Source: Bradyrhizobium ontarionense (lineage in GTDB: Bacteria; Pseudomonadota; Alphaproteobacteria; Rhizobiales; Xanthobacteraceae). From it: a DNA stretch of 64,000 bases. Both the position numbers and the translations under genes were made by a program. The notes beneath the pieces were generated by a model that was given only the letters and a program-made list of their open reading frames with translations, was not told the origin of the DNA and did not search any database. Positions 51,512 to 60,981 of the stretch are shown piece after piece. The stretch covers positions 7,989,001 to 8,053,000 of the forward strand of contig NZ_CP088156.1 of the NCBI RefSeq assembly GCF_021088345.1. Direction: 5' to 3'. Positions within the stretch are counted from its first letter, which is position 1. The number at the start of each line of letters is the position of its first letter.

Positions 51512-53469
51512 ATTTTGCCCAGCCGAACCTTGTCCTGGACGAGGCCCGCGCGACGCCGCTCGGCTATCGCAAGGATATCGACGGCCTGCGCGCGATCGCC
51601 GTGCTGCCTGTTGTGCTGTATCATGCGTTTTCCACCGCCGTTCCCGGCGGCTTCTACGGCGTCGACATCTTCTTCGTCATCTCCGGCTATCTGATCACCG
51701 GCATCATCCACAAGCAGATGCTGTCGAACAGGTTCAGCATCGCCGACTTCTATGCACGCCGCATCCGCCGCATCTTTCCGGCGCTGATCACGGTCGTGCT
51801 GGTCACGTTCCTGATCGGATGGTTCGTGCTGCCGCCACGCGAGCTGAAGTCGCTCGGAACCAATATCGCGGGCGGCGCAATCTTCATCCAGAACTTCATT
51901 CTGCTCGGCCAGGTCGGCTATTTCGACCTGGCCGCGGAAAAGAAGCCGCTGCTGCATCTCTGGTCGCTGGCCATCGAGGAGCAGTACTACATCGTCTGGC
52001 CGCTGCTGCTGATGCTGATCGGGGCGTGGCGGCGAAGGAGCCTTGCGATCACGATCGTGCTGGCCGCGGCGTCGTTCGCGGCGTGCCTGATCGTGCAGCC
52101 CCGCGCACCCGACTACGCCTTCTATCTGCCGGTGACGCGGGCATGGGAGTTGCTCGTCGGTTCGGGCCTTGCCCTGTGGTCCAACGAACGCAGCGTGGAG
52201 CCCCGTTCGCGGGCGCCGGTCGTTCGCCTTGCGGGCGAGCTCATCGCCGTCGCCGGCCTGCTCGCGATCGGGATCGCGTTCTGGCGCTTCGGGCGTCTCA
52301 CGCCGCATCCGGGCCTCCCCACGCTGCTGCCGGTCCTCGGCGCGGCCGTCCTGATCGCGGCCAACGGCACGCTGGTGCATCGCTTCCTTCTGTCGTCGAC
52401 GCCGGTCGTTTTCGTCGGGCTGATCAGCTATCCGCTCTATCTCTGGCACTATCCGCTGATGGCCTATGCGCGCATCCACTTCGTGGATGGCGTCCCGGTC
52501 TGGATCATGGGCGCGATCATCGTCGCCAGCGCGCTGCTGGCCTGGCTGACCTATCGCTTCATCGAACGGCCGATCCGCTTCGGGCGGAGCTGGATCCATG
52601 TCAAGATCGGCGCTCTGGCGTGCGGCATGGCCGCGCTCGGAGTGGTCGGACTTTTCGTCGATCGAACCAATGGTTTCCCCAATCGCATCCCGGAGAGCAT
52701 CCGCGGCTTCATGCTGACCGGTGAGGAGACCTCGATCCACTGGCGCCGCGGCAAGTGCCTGCTGCTGCCGGATCAGAGCGCGGCCGATTTCGCGGCCGAG
52801 TGCGCCGGGACCGGCCGCCATCCGCTCGTCGTCGTCTGGGGCGACTCGTTCGGGTCCTCGCTGTATCCGGGCCTTGCCCATTTCGGAGCCGAGCGTGGTT
52901 TCGATGTCGCGGAGTTCACCGCTTCGGCCTGTCCGCCGCTGCTCGATTACGTGCACCCGGACCGCCGCCATTGCCGCGGTGCCAACGATTTCGTCGCCGA
53001 GCGCCTCGCGGTGCTGAAGCCTGAGCTCGTGATTCTGTATTCGACCTGGAGCTATTCCGCTGAAGACCTGCGCAAGGGCCTGCAGCTGACGGTCGCGCGG
53101 TTGAGGGACATCGGCGTGTCCAAGATCGTTCTGCTCGGACCTCCCGCAACCTGGCTGGGTGACGGTCTCGTGTCCAATCTGCTCGACTATTATTTCCAGA
53201 CCTATTCGCTGCTGCCGGAGCGGACCTTCTATCGGTCCAACGACAACTGGACCCATGCCCTGGAGGAGTTTCTCGAAGGCCAGGCGAAGACGCTGGCGAT
53301 CCAGTACATCTCGACCCGCCAGATCATGTGCAACAATGACGGGTGTCTCGCCCGGATCGGGAAGGACGGATCAGACCTCACGAGCTATGACATCGGCCAT
53401 CTGACCTATCCCGGCTCGATCTTCGTGGCCAGACAGGCGCTGGACGCTGTGTCGGGCTTCGAAAAATAG
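51508..53469 (+). CDS. Acyltransferase-3/SGNH fusion, O-acetyltransferase (OafA-like) 1
   Basis: A 653-residue membrane enzyme that moves acetyl groups across the inner membrane onto surface sugars. The N-terminal acyltransferase-3 domain (about 18-370, ten helices) has YRKDIDGLRAIAVLPVVLYHAF with the conserved histidine, GVDIFFVISGYLITG, and FYARRIRRIFPAL. The C-terminal periplasmic SGNH domain (about 400-640) has the nucleophile loop VVVWGDSFGSSLYPGL and the Asp/His pair in YDIGHLTYPGS. GGAG lies upstream of the ATG. It is followed 2 bp later by an SGNH-like gene and then by a second fusion of the same type. Confidence 0.88.
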   Translation: MNFAQPNLVLDEARATPLGYRKDIDGLRAIAVLPVVLYHAFSTAVPGGFYGVDIFFVISGYLITGIIHKQMLSNRFSIADFYARRIRRIFPALITVVLVTFLIGWFVLPPRELKSLGTNIAGGAIFIQNFILLGQVGYFDLAAEKKPLLHLWSLAIEEQYYIVWPLLLMLIGAWRRRSLAITIVLAAASFAACLIVQPRAPDYAFYLPVTRAWELLVGSGLALWSNERSVEPRSRAPVVRLAGELIAVAGLLAIGIAFWRFGRLTPHPGLPTLLPVLGAAVLIAANGTLVHRFLLSSTPVVFVGLISYPLYLWHYPLMAYARIHFVDGVPVWIMGAIIVASALLAWLTYRFIERPIRFGRSWIHVKIGALACGMAALGVVGLFVDRTNGFPNRIPESIRGFMLTGEETSIHWRRGKCLLLPDQSAADFAAECAGTGRHPLVVVWGDSFGSSLYPGLAHFGAERGFDVAEFTASACPPLLDYVHPDRRHCRGANDFVAERLAVLKPELVILYSTWSYSAEDLRKGLQLTVARLRDIGVSKIVLLGPPATWLGDGLVSNLLDYYFQTYSLLPERTFYRSNDNWTHALEEFLEGQAKTLAIQYISTRQIMCNNDGCLARIGKDGSDLTSYDIGHLTYPGSIFVARQALDAVSGFEK

Positions 53470-53471
53470 GC

Positions 53472-54584
53472 ATGCTGGCCGATCGCCCGGGTCGCACCAT
53501 GGATCGTCGGACAGAGGAGGCCGGTCTCCCAAGCGGAGATGTGGGCGAGGACGATCCGGGCCGCGCCTGCCGCCGCTATGTCGGCCTCCTGCTCGGTCTG
53601 ACGGCTGCGATGCTGGGTGGCCTCTGCCTGGCGCTGGCCGCGCAAGGCGGCGACCATTTCAGCGCCATCGGCAGGTCCGGCGACGCGGCATGGTACCGCA
53701 ACTTCGGCGGCGACGGCGTCACCGAGATCCAGGACCAGGATCTGTTCTTCCACGGCATCGGCCGCTCGATCGACCAAGCGAGGCAGGCCGATGTCATCAT
53801 CCTCGGCTCCTCGCTGGTGTCGTTCGCGATCGACCCGAGCGTCGTTCGCGAGCGCCTCGAGCGGCGCTACGGACTCAAATTCTACAACATGGCCTTCGTC
53901 GGGGTCGCCAGCGGCGAGTTCGCGCGGCAGATCGCCCTGAAGCACCGTCTCCATCCACGCCTGTGGATCGTGAATGCGGATGATGGCGGCGGCGGCGGCA
54001 ATTTCTTCCACCGCAATCTGACCCGCGCCTTCGGTGCCGATGTCCGTCCGATTCCGAGCACGAGGCTCAGCCGCTTCGGCGCCTATTACGAGGTGATCCG
54101 GCGCAACCTGCGCTGGCGGTTCGAGGATGCGACGCGGGATATCCGCCGCGCATTGGCCGCACCGAGAGCGGGGGCGATTCCGTCGTTCGACCGCGACGAC
54201 CGGACCGGCGCGGCCGACATGCGCGGATTTCCGCGCTTTCTCGCCGACGGCAATCCCGGCGTGAAGATAACGCGCGATCCCGACTGCCACACCACGCCTG
54301 ACGTCATTGCCAATGCGCGCGACTTCGTGCAGTCGCTCGGCGCGCCGGTCGTGCTCACCCTGGTGCCGAATTTCCACGGCTGCCTGACCCAGGTCCGCGA
54401 AGTCGCCGACGCCATCGGCGTCGAGACGGCGCTGCCGGCGCGCACCGACTATTCGAGCTGGGACGGCGGCGGCCATCTCGACGGCAGAGGCGCCGCCGAT
54501 TTCACCGGTGACCTTGTCAGCGCTCTGGAAAAGACACGGGCGTTGCAGCGGATGCGCGAGAATGACGATCGTGGGCAGCGTTGA
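53472..54584 (+). CDS. Membrane-anchored SGNH-like protein
   Basis: A 370-residue protein with a single N-terminal membrane helix (YVGLLLGLTAAMLGGLCLALAA) and a periplasmic domain. DVIILGSSLVSFAIDPSVV looks like an SGNH block I (GxS), FYNMAFVGVASGEFARQIAL like block II, and the C-terminal YSSWDGGGHLDGRGAADFT like the Asp/His block. This layout recalls AlgJ/AlgX/DltD partners that help acyltransferases. It lies between two acyltransferase/SGNH fusion genes, starting 2 bp after the first and overlapping the second, so all three are probably co-translated and work on one acylation step. Confidence 0.68.
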   Translation: MLADRPGRTMDRRTEEAGLPSGDVGEDDPGRACRRYVGLLLGLTAAMLGGLCLALAAQGGDHFSAIGRSGDAAWYRNFGGDGVTEIQDQDLFFHGIGRSIDQARQADVIILGSSLVSFAIDPSVVRERLERRYGLKFYNMAFVGVASGEFARQIALKHRLHPRLWIVNADDGGGGGNFFHRNLTRAFGADVRPIPSTRLSRFGAYYEVIRRNLRWRFEDATRDIRRALAAPRAGAIPSFDRDDRTGAADMRGFPRFLADGNPGVKITRDPDCHTTPDVIANARDFVQSLGAPVVLTLVPNFHGCLTQVREVADAIGVETALPARTDYSSWDGGGHLDGRGAADFTGDLVSALEKTRALQRMRENDDRGQR

Positions 54585-56541
54585 CCACCAGGCCCCTCAC
54601 AGCGTGTCGTCGCCGCAGCCCGGCACGGCGCATGCCTTGGCGTACCGGGCCGACATCGACGGGCTGCGCGCGGTCGCCGTGATCGCGGTGCTCATCTATC
54701 ACGCCTTCCCGCAGGTGCTGCCCGGCGGCTTTGCGGGCGTCGACGTCTTCTTCGTGATCTCAGGCTATCTGATCACGGGGATCATCGATCGGCAGTGCGC
54801 GGAGAAGAGCTTCAGCTTCGCGACGTTCTATGCCCGCCGCATCCTGCGGATCTTCCCGTCTCTGATCATCGTCGTGCTGGCGACGTTCCTGATCGCCTGG
54901 TTCGTGCTGCCCGTGGCCGAGATGGAGGCGCTCGGATCCAACATCAAGGGCGCTGCGGCGTTCATCGAGAACTTCATGCTGCACGAGCAGATCGTCGGCT
55001 ATTTCGATCCGGGCTCCGAGCGTCTTCCGCTGCTCCATCTGTGGTCGCTCGGTATCGAGGAGCAGTACTACATCGTCTGGCCCGCAGCGTTCGTGCTGAT
55101 AGCCCGATGGCCGTCGCAGAAGGCGGCCATCGTGGCCGCCTTGGGGGTGGGCTCTCTCGTGGTCTGCCTCGCGACGCCGGTGAATGAGGCGGCCTGGGCG
55201 TTCTACTCCCCGACCACGCGCGGTTGGGAGCTGATGGCTGGATCGTTTGTTGCGGTCTGGCTACGCCAGCGTCAGCATCTGCGGATCGGTCCGACGGCCG
55301 CCAATCTTGTCGCCGGTCTCGGCGCAGCCGGAGCTCTCCTCGCATTCTTCGCCTTCAGCGCGACATCGCCATGGCCGGGCGTTCGCACGCTCGTGCCCGT
55401 GCTGGCGACCATGGCCCTGATCGCAACGGGGGACACATGGGTTCAACGGACGTTGGCCCGGCCTGCATTGGTTTTTGTCGGTCTCATCAGCTATCCGCTC
55501 TATCTCTGGCACTTCCCGCTCATCGCCTTCGCCAAGCTCCATCTGGGCGGAACGGTCCCGGTGGGAACGATGCTCGGTGTCCTGCTGCTGAGCGCGCTGC
55601 TGGCGTGGCTCACCTACCGCTTCATCGAGTTGCCGATCAGGTTCGGCGCTTCGTCCGTCGCATGGCGTGTCGGATCGTTGCTGGCCGGCATGGCCGCGAT
55701 GATACCGATCGGGGTCGCTGCGACGGGCACGCGCGGCCTGCCGATCCGGTTTGCCCCGGAAATCCGCGGCTTTATGCTGTCGGGCTCCGAGACCTCGGCG
55801 CACTGGCGCCGCAGCCGCTGCCTGCTGCTTCTGCAGCCGGCGTCCGACTTCGGCGGCGACTGCGCCGGGCAGGGACGCCGGCCGCTGCTGCTGATCTGGG
55901 GCGATTCCTACGGCGCCGCGCTCACTCCGGGCCTGCTCCACTTCGCGGTGGAGCGCGGTTATGACGTCGCCCAGTACACGGCGTCCGCCTGCCCGCCGCT
56001 GATCGGCTATACGCTGGCGGCGCGCCCGTTCTGCAAGAGCATCAACGACGATGTCGTGCAGCGGATCGGCCGCCTCAAGCCGGAGGTGGTGATCCTCGAC
56101 GCCACCTGGGGACATGCGGAAGCCGTGCTGCGGGAGGGGCTGCCGCGCACGGTGGCGCAGATCAGGGCGAACAGCACCGCCAGAATCGTGCTGATGGGGC
56201 CGCCGCCGAGCTGGCAGGGTGTCGGCCTGTCCCACAACGTGCTGGACTACTACCGGCAGACGGGACAGGTGCTGCCCGAGCGGACCTGGTTCCGCTCCAA
56301 CGACGAATGGACGCGCGGCCGGGACGCCCTGTTTCGTGAACTCACCCGCGAGCTCGCGATCGATTACATCTCGGTCCGCGACGTCTTCTGCAACGTCGAG
56401 GGCTGTCTCAGCCGGATCGGTCCCGGCGCCTCGCAATTGACGGCGTTCGATCCGGGGCACCTCACGGTCCCCGGTGCGATCTTCCTGGCGAGCCGCACCC
56501 TCGACGCGCTGCTCGGTCCGCCCCGGCAACCGTCGCCGTAG
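54562..56541 (+). CDS. Acyltransferase-3/SGNH fusion, O-acetyltransferase (OafA-like) 2
   Basis: A 659-residue paralogue of the product at 51508, with the same order of domains: YRADIDGLRAVAVIAVLIYHAFPQ, GVDVFFVISGYLITG and FYARRILRIFPSL in the membrane domain, and LLIWGDSYGAALTPGLLHF plus FDPGHLTVPGA in the SGNH domain. The ATG at 54562 overlaps the end of the previous gene by 23 bp; a start at 54508 would overlap much more. The two fusions differ mainly in linkers and C-termini. They may acylate different positions or use different acyl groups. Confidence 0.87.
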   Translation: MTIVGSVDHQAPHSVSSPQPGTAHALAYRADIDGLRAVAVIAVLIYHAFPQVLPGGFAGVDVFFVISGYLITGIIDRQCAEKSFSFATFYARRILRIFPSLIIVVLATFLIAWFVLPVAEMEALGSNIKGAAAFIENFMLHEQIVGYFDPGSERLPLLHLWSLGIEEQYYIVWPAAFVLIARWPSQKAAIVAALGVGSLVVCLATPVNEAAWAFYSPTTRGWELMAGSFVAVWLRQRQHLRIGPTAANLVAGLGAAGALLAFFAFSATSPWPGVRTLVPVLATMALIATGDTWVQRTLARPALVFVGLISYPLYLWHFPLIAFAKLHLGGTVPVGTMLGVLLLSALLAWLTYRFIELPIRFGASSVAWRVGSLLAGMAAMIPIGVAATGTRGLPIRFAPEIRGFMLSGSETSAHWRRSRCLLLLQPASDFGGDCAGQGRRPLLLIWGDSYGAALTPGLLHFAVERGYDVAQYTASACPPLIGYTLAARPFCKSINDDVVQRIGRLKPEVVILDATWGHAEAVLREGLPRTVAQIRANSTARIVLMGPPPSWQGVGLSHNVLDYYRQTGQVLPERTWFRSNDEWTRGRDALFRELTRELAIDYISVRDVFCNVEGCLSRIGPGASQLTAFDPGHLTVPGAIFLASRTLDALLGPPRQPSP

Positions 56542-56546
56542 GGCGG

Positions 56547-57524
56547 CTATTCCGGGTCGGCCGGGATGCCGCGATAGGCGTGGATGATGAAGCGGGTGCC
56601 GCCGACCGAATAGTCGCCGCAGTTGCTGGCCTCGATCCCGAACATCTCGACCAGTTCCTTCCACGCCTGCCGCTCGCCGGTGGTGGGAATGGCACGATTG
56701 GCGTTCCAGTCGTCGAAACAGATGATGGCCCCTGTCGAAATCATGCCGCGTTGGAACAGCGGCACCAGCGCATCCATCATCGACTGGTAGAGATCGCCGT
56801 CGAAATGGATCATCGCGAAGCGCGTCTCGGGCGGCAGCGTCTTGACCGTGTCGGCGAACCAACCCTCGTAAAGCTGGAAGCGATGCGGTGGCAGGATCTT
56901 CCCGATCTGTTCGCGGAGCTCGGGCGCCGCCAGCACCTTGCAGCCGCCCTTCGCCCACGCGCCGGAGATCACGTGAGGCGCGGCCTGGTCGATCGGAGAG
57001 GTGATCTCGGGCAAGCCCTCGAAACTGTCGAACAGCCGCAGGATGCGAAACGGATTTTCGCCCGAGGCGGTCTTGCCGAGCGGCTGGCGCTGCAGGTCGA
57101 ACACCATGGAGGTGGCGATCGCCCTGGCGCTGAAGCCGCCCATGGTACCGAATTCGGCGACGTCACCGTTGACATGCGCGCTGTTGATGTACTGGACGCA
57201 CAAGGTGAGCGTCTTGGCGATCTCCTGCGCCGGCAAGATCAGCACGTCGGCATAGGTGTAGTACGCGCCGGGGGAGGGAAGCTGTCGTGATTTGTATTTC
57301 TCCAGGGCGATGTCCTGAACGAGGCGCCCGTCATCGACCGCATCGTCCGAAGGAGCCGCAATGGCCTCGGCCGGGCTTTTGTCCTGACCCTCCGGGGTCG
57401 TGCCCTGGCCGTATGGCCAAGGCAGCGGCGGCTCGGACATGATCGCTCGTTTGACCGAACGCATCCAATACACCACATCCGGCGGCAGCGAGGTCGCAAG
57501 CGTGTTCTTCAACGGATTCAGCAT
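56547..57524 (-). CDS. TylF/MycF-like O-methyltransferase 1
   Basis: A 325-residue SAM-dependent enzyme of the macrocin O-methyltransferase family. Motif I is GDVAEFGTMGGFSARAIA near residue 120. The metal-binding acids are in FAMIHFDGDLYQSMMDALVP and ICFDDWNANRA. LFDSFEGLPEITSPI and YEGWFADTVKTLPP are family blocks. The first ~80 residues are a poorly conserved extension. The closest relative in this window is the product at 60982. In this setting it may methylate a sugar hydroxyl of the surface glycan. It ends 5 bp from the convergent acyltransferase gene. Confidence 0.85.
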   Translation of the reverse strand: MLNPLKNTLATSLPPDVVYWMRSVKRAIMSEPPLPWPYGQGTTPEGQDKSPAEAIAAPSDDAVDDGRLVQDIALEKYKSRQLPSPGAYYTYADVLILPAQEIAKTLTLCVQYINSAHVNGDVAEFGTMGGFSARAIATSMVFDLQRQPLGKTASGENPFRILRLFDSFEGLPEITSPIDQAAPHVISGAWAKGGCKVLAAPELREQIGKILPPHRFQLYEGWFADTVKTLPPETRFAMIHFDGDLYQSMMDALVPLFQRGMISTGAIICFDDWNANRAIPTTGERQAWKELVEMFGIEASNCGDYSVGGTRFIIHAYRGIPADPE

Positions 57525-57815
57525 TCAAATTCTCCAACGCGGTACGGTTCGATCATCGCCAAGCGGCGTTGAGGGAGAGCGCAGACGCAAATCGTCGGAA
57601 GGCGGTCGATCCAGGTCGGCCGAAGAAAAGGACGTCCGCAGACGTCGGCTTGAACGGGACGAACATCCAAAATCTCCGAGCGATGCCGCTCATTGCCGAT
57701 CCAGAAGTCGACGTTCACGGAACCGGCGACAAGCCGTCTCCAAGAAAGCCATAAAACGCTTTTGGCTTAGCCGTCCCACGCTATCGGCGCAAGCGGGAGT
57801 CCCTAGGCCCTGCTC

Positions 57816-58796
57816 TCAATAAAGGCTGGTAGTCCGGCCTTCGTCCGCCTTCGCGTCCTCCACTGCGCGCTCCTTCGGCAGCTTGACGAAAAATGGATCG
57901 GCCGCCCAGTGGTTCATGCCGACGACCATGATTTTCATCTCCTCGTCGGGCATGCGCGGCATGAAGACCAGATCGATCGCCGACCGCGTCTTGTGCGTCG
58001 GTGGGCTGCCCCGATGCATGAGACGGGTGGCGTCGAACACGAGCAGGTCGCCGGCCTTTCCCAGCACCGTATGCTCGCGGTAGTTGGCGTCCCGATACTG
58101 GAACGGGCCGGTCTGTTGGTCGACGTCGCAGAGATAGAGCACGCCGCGGATGACGCCGGCCGGACAGCCGTCGCTATGCCATTCCTGCGGACCGACGCCC
58201 TCGGCCAAATGCGGCAGCGACCGTACGAGCCGCACATTGGCAACCTTCGCCGGACAGCCGAGCACGCCGCGAAAGAACGCGTCGAAGTCTCCACCGCTGA
58301 ACAGGGCTTGCAGGTAGTCGACCAGCGCTGCCGACGGCATGCCGGTCTGCAGGTCATGGGTGTAGGGAGCGACGCTGTTGCCGGCCCAATCCCATGCGAC
58401 GTGGCGATTGCTCACACCGCGGTCGAACAGCTCGGTGTCCCGGAACATGGCCGCCTTTTCCGGGTTCGTGCTGATCACCGTGACGCCGTTCTGTTGGAAT
58501 TCGACGATCTTGTCGGCAAGCTGGCTCGGCGTCTTGCGCGGATCGAATTTCGGCGCATGAGCCGTACACGTGGCCGGAGGGCCGTTGGAGGCCGACAGAA
58601 GCGTGAGCCGGCGCGACGGGGCCGTTACGGTGCTGTTCGCCGATGACAGACTGCGCAGTGCGTCCGGTCTGGATTGCGCGCTCAGGCGGTTCAGCGTGTC
58701 GGAACGCACGAGGCGGTAGCCGAGCGCGCCAAGGGTCCGGTTCAGTCCGCTCTTGAGCCTCTGCGTGGCAGAGTTGACCATCGATGTTACGGCCAT
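57816..58796 (-). CDS. PhyH-like Fe(II)/2-oxoglutarate dioxygenase
   Basis: A 326-residue protein. The iron ligands are likely EWHSDG (HxD) near residue 205 and the histidine in LMHRGSPPTHKTRSAIDLVF, with an arginine 9-10 residues later to bind 2-oxoglutarate. The fold is that of phytanoyl-CoA dioxygenase-type enzymes, which act on fatty-acyl, sugar or peptide substrates. The first ~90 residues are an unrelated, low-complexity extension. GAGGA precedes the ATG at 58796. It lies between a TylF-like gene and SGNH-like genes, so a hydroxylation of the glycan or its acyl group is a reasonable guess only. Confidence 0.75.
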   Translation of the reverse strand: MAVTSMVNSATQRLKSGLNRTLGALGYRLVRSDTLNRLSAQSRPDALRSLSSANSTVTAPSRRLTLLSASNGPPATCTAHAPKFDPRKTPSQLADKIVEFQQNGVTVISTNPEKAAMFRDTELFDRGVSNRHVAWDWAGNSVAPYTHDLQTGMPSAALVDYLQALFSGGDFDAFFRGVLGCPAKVANVRLVRSLPHLAEGVGPQEWHSDGCPAGVIRGVLYLCDVDQQTGPFQYRDANYREHTVLGKAGDLLVFDATRLMHRGSPPTHKTRSAIDLVFMPRMPDEEMKIMVVGMNHWAADPFFVKLPKERAVEDAKADEGRTTSLY

Positions 58797-58895
58797 GTTG
58801 TCCTCACCTGGCGTCCGTGTTTCGTCTTTGACGTTCTCATCAGTTTGCCGCTCGCCCGCTTACGGACGTCAGTGTCGAAGGAGACACTATCAGGA

Positions 58896-59792
58896 TCAAG
58901 ATTCGAGTGCGGCCGGCTGGAACGGATCCAGGCCGCAGGCCATTCGGTAGTAGAGCTCGTAGCGCGGATGGTTGGCGACGAGGCCCCGGCTGTCGATCGC
59001 ATGATCGACCAGGGCCTCGAGCAGAATACGAGCTCCCTTCGGCGGAAGATGCACGCCGTCGAAATCGAACTCCGGCCGCAGCAGATCGCCTTCGGTCAGC
59101 TCGGACCAGCGGTCGATCACGAACAGGTTCAGCGATCTGACCTTCTGCTCGAGCTTCCAATTGAACGCCTGCACCAGCTTGGTGCGGACGGAAACCGGGC
59201 AGTCATACTGCTGCAGCTCCCGGATGCGCGCTTCCTGACGGGTCGGAGGAACCACGCTCTGGACATAGACACGCTTGAAGCCCGCCGCGACCAGCTGCTG
59301 CAGCCCGGCGATGAACGGGCCGAGGCGCGCCTCGATCGCTTCGTCGATGAGGTCCCAGGGCACCAGCGGCTTGTCCAGCAGCGGCAAGGTGGTCGCAAAC
59401 GGCGGAACGAAGTCGTGGCTGTCCTTCAGGAGCTGCAGGATGGGACCACGAACGTCGATCTCGCCGACCGTGATCATGATGAGCGGCGCCTTCACGGCCT
59501 GTCCGACGGCCTTTGCGATGGCAAAATCCACTTCGTCCATGGACAAATGGGTTGCGCGACCATTGCGGACGAGGCCTTCATATTCCAGGAACGCGATGAA
59601 GTCTGGGTGAAACTCGCCGGTCGCCGGATTGTAGAAGTCCTGCGCGGTGGCGCCCCGGATATACTTCGTACGGGCCATCACCCAGGCGCCCGTCCATCGC
59701 TCCCGGAATACCATGTGGCGGTAGGGCAGCGAATGGCTGTCACCCACGATGTAGACCGGCAGAACCGCTTCGACTTCGGCGTCCACGCTCAT
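58896..59792 (-). CDS. SGNH hydrolase-like protein
   Basis: A 298-residue soluble protein. PVYIVGDSHSLPYRH near the N-terminus is an SGNH/GDSL block I (GDSHS), IMITVGEIDVRG is a block III-like strand, and FDFDGVHLPPKGARILL holds the C-terminal Asp/His pair (DxxH). No signal peptide is seen, so it should work in the cytoplasm. GAGGAAGC precedes the ATG. The next gene downstream in this unit is the dioxygenase at 57816. The substrate is not known. Confidence 0.75.
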   Translation of the reverse strand: MSVDAEVEAVLPVYIVGDSHSLPYRHMVFRERWTGAWVMARTKYIRGATAQDFYNPATGEFHPDFIAFLEYEGLVRNGRATHLSMDEVDFAIAKAVGQAVKAPLIMITVGEIDVRGPILQLLKDSHDFVPPFATTLPLLDKPLVPWDLIDEAIEARLGPFIAGLQQLVAAGFKRVYVQSVVPPTRQEARIRELQQYDCPVSVRTKLVQAFNWKLEQKVRSLNLFVIDRWSELTEGDLLRPEFDFDGVHLPPKGARILLEALVDHAIDSRGLVANHPRYELYYRMACGLDPFQPAALES

Positions 59793-59834
59793 GCTTCCTC
59801 TTCATGCAAGCCCGGCTGCGGGACCAATTCATCG

Positions 59835-60923
59835 TCAATTCGCCCGGCTGGCCGCCAGCGCGCGGTAGAACTCGTCCTCGTCGCAGACGATGCGCGGTTC
59901 GGACGAGGGTGCCGCCGGACGCTTCCGGGAGCCTTCGTTGGCCGAGTGCGCCATGGCCTCCGCGCCCTCGCCGGTGAAGTGCGCGAAGAACACGTTCATC
60001 GCGCGCGCGACACCATCGGACGTGACCTGGCGGGCGTCGTCGGCGAAAAAGGCGCCGGCACTCTTCGCCGTCGTGATGATCTCGTAGGAGGCGAAGTAGT
60101 GCACGTTGTCGTAGCGTCGCACCATCTCCTCGGCGGCGACGCGCAGCACGCTCTTGGAGTAGGTCGTTGCCTGAAGCACATGGCGCGGCTCCATCGTGGC
60201 GACCAGCGGCACCGGCGAGACTGTCAGGATGATCTGCAGTCGCGGATTGGCGGCCGACATCAGATTGATCGCCTCGGCCAGGTAGCCCGTGGTTTCCGTC
60301 ACCGACAGATTCTGGAAGGCATATTTGGCGTCGTCGAACTCGCCGGCGCTGCCGCAGCCGGGGCAGGTGGGGTAGACGGTGCCGTCGCGTTTCGACACCC
60401 AGCATTCGGTGAGACCGAGCGTGAAGATGAAGACGTCCGTCGTTTCCACGAGTTGCCGGACCGCCGTCAAATGCCGCTTGAGATCGGCCTCCGCCTCGAC
60501 CATCGAGACGTATCCCTTCGGCGTGATGCGGGGCCGCAGAAGGTCGAAGATCCGGCCGTCGCGGTCGGTCCAGAACTGATCGGCCGGCCTGAAGTCGCCG
60601 AAAGCGCGCTGAACCAGCTGCAGCAGCTGCAGGGTGCTGTAGATGTTGCCGTAGCGGGCGGAGAAGACGCCGAAGCCGAAGCGCTCCTCCTGCTCGGGCG
60701 TCAGATGGGCAGGCGCCGGCTCCGTGACATAGTAATTATAGCCGCGCTCCTTCAGGGCGCGCGAAATGTGCTGCGCAAAACAGCTCCCGGCGGACGCGAT
60801 GCGGTGATCGGGGCCAAAACGAAGTTGCGCGGGGAGGTGGGGATCGAGATCGGATGAGCTGTGTTCAGAGACGGCCTGGCGCCAGAAGCTGCTCGCCGGC
60901 AGCGTCGTGTATGGACAGCTCAT
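59835..60923 (-). CDS. GSCFA-domain protein
   Basis: A 362-residue protein of the GSCFA family, an SGNH-like fold named after its motif, seen here as IASAGSCFAQHISRALKERGYNYYV near residue 45. The family is widespread in bacteria with surface-glycan genes but has no settled reaction. Later blocks include FGFGVFSARYGNIYSTLQLLQL and VFIFTLGLTECWVSKRDGTVYPTCPGCGSAGEF, the last holding two cysteines spaced CPGC. GAGGTGAA precedes the ATG. It starts the run of minus-strand genes down to 57816 and is 42 bp from the SGNH gene. Confidence 0.83.
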   Translation of the reverse strand: MSCPYTTLPASSFWRQAVSEHSSSDLDPHLPAQLRFGPDHRIASAGSCFAQHISRALKERGYNYYVTEPAPAHLTPEQEERFGFGVFSARYGNIYSTLQLLQLVQRAFGDFRPADQFWTDRDGRIFDLLRPRITPKGYVSMVEAEADLKRHLTAVRQLVETTDVFIFTLGLTECWVSKRDGTVYPTCPGCGSAGEFDDAKYAFQNLSVTETTGYLAEAINLMSAANPRLQIILTVSPVPLVATMEPRHVLQATTYSKSVLRVAAEEMVRRYDNVHYFASYEIITTAKSAGAFFADDARQVTSDGVARAMNVFFAHFTGEGAEAMAHSANEGSRKRPAAPSSEPRIVCDEDEFYRALAASRAN

Positions 60924-60981
60924 TCTTTCACCTCTGGCCGCATGGCACAGCGCAAGGAAAGCCGCGAACCGGCCATGGTCT

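Noticed and set aside
51448..53256. 602-codon open frame on the minus strand
   Set aside because: Antisense to the acyltransferase/SGNH fusion whose motifs are intact. The composition is Arg/Gln/Asp-rich and shows no domain.
58674..60857. 727-codon open frame on the plus strand
   Set aside because: Antisense to the dioxygenase, SGNH and GSCFA genes, with no motif of its own and no ribosome-binding site.
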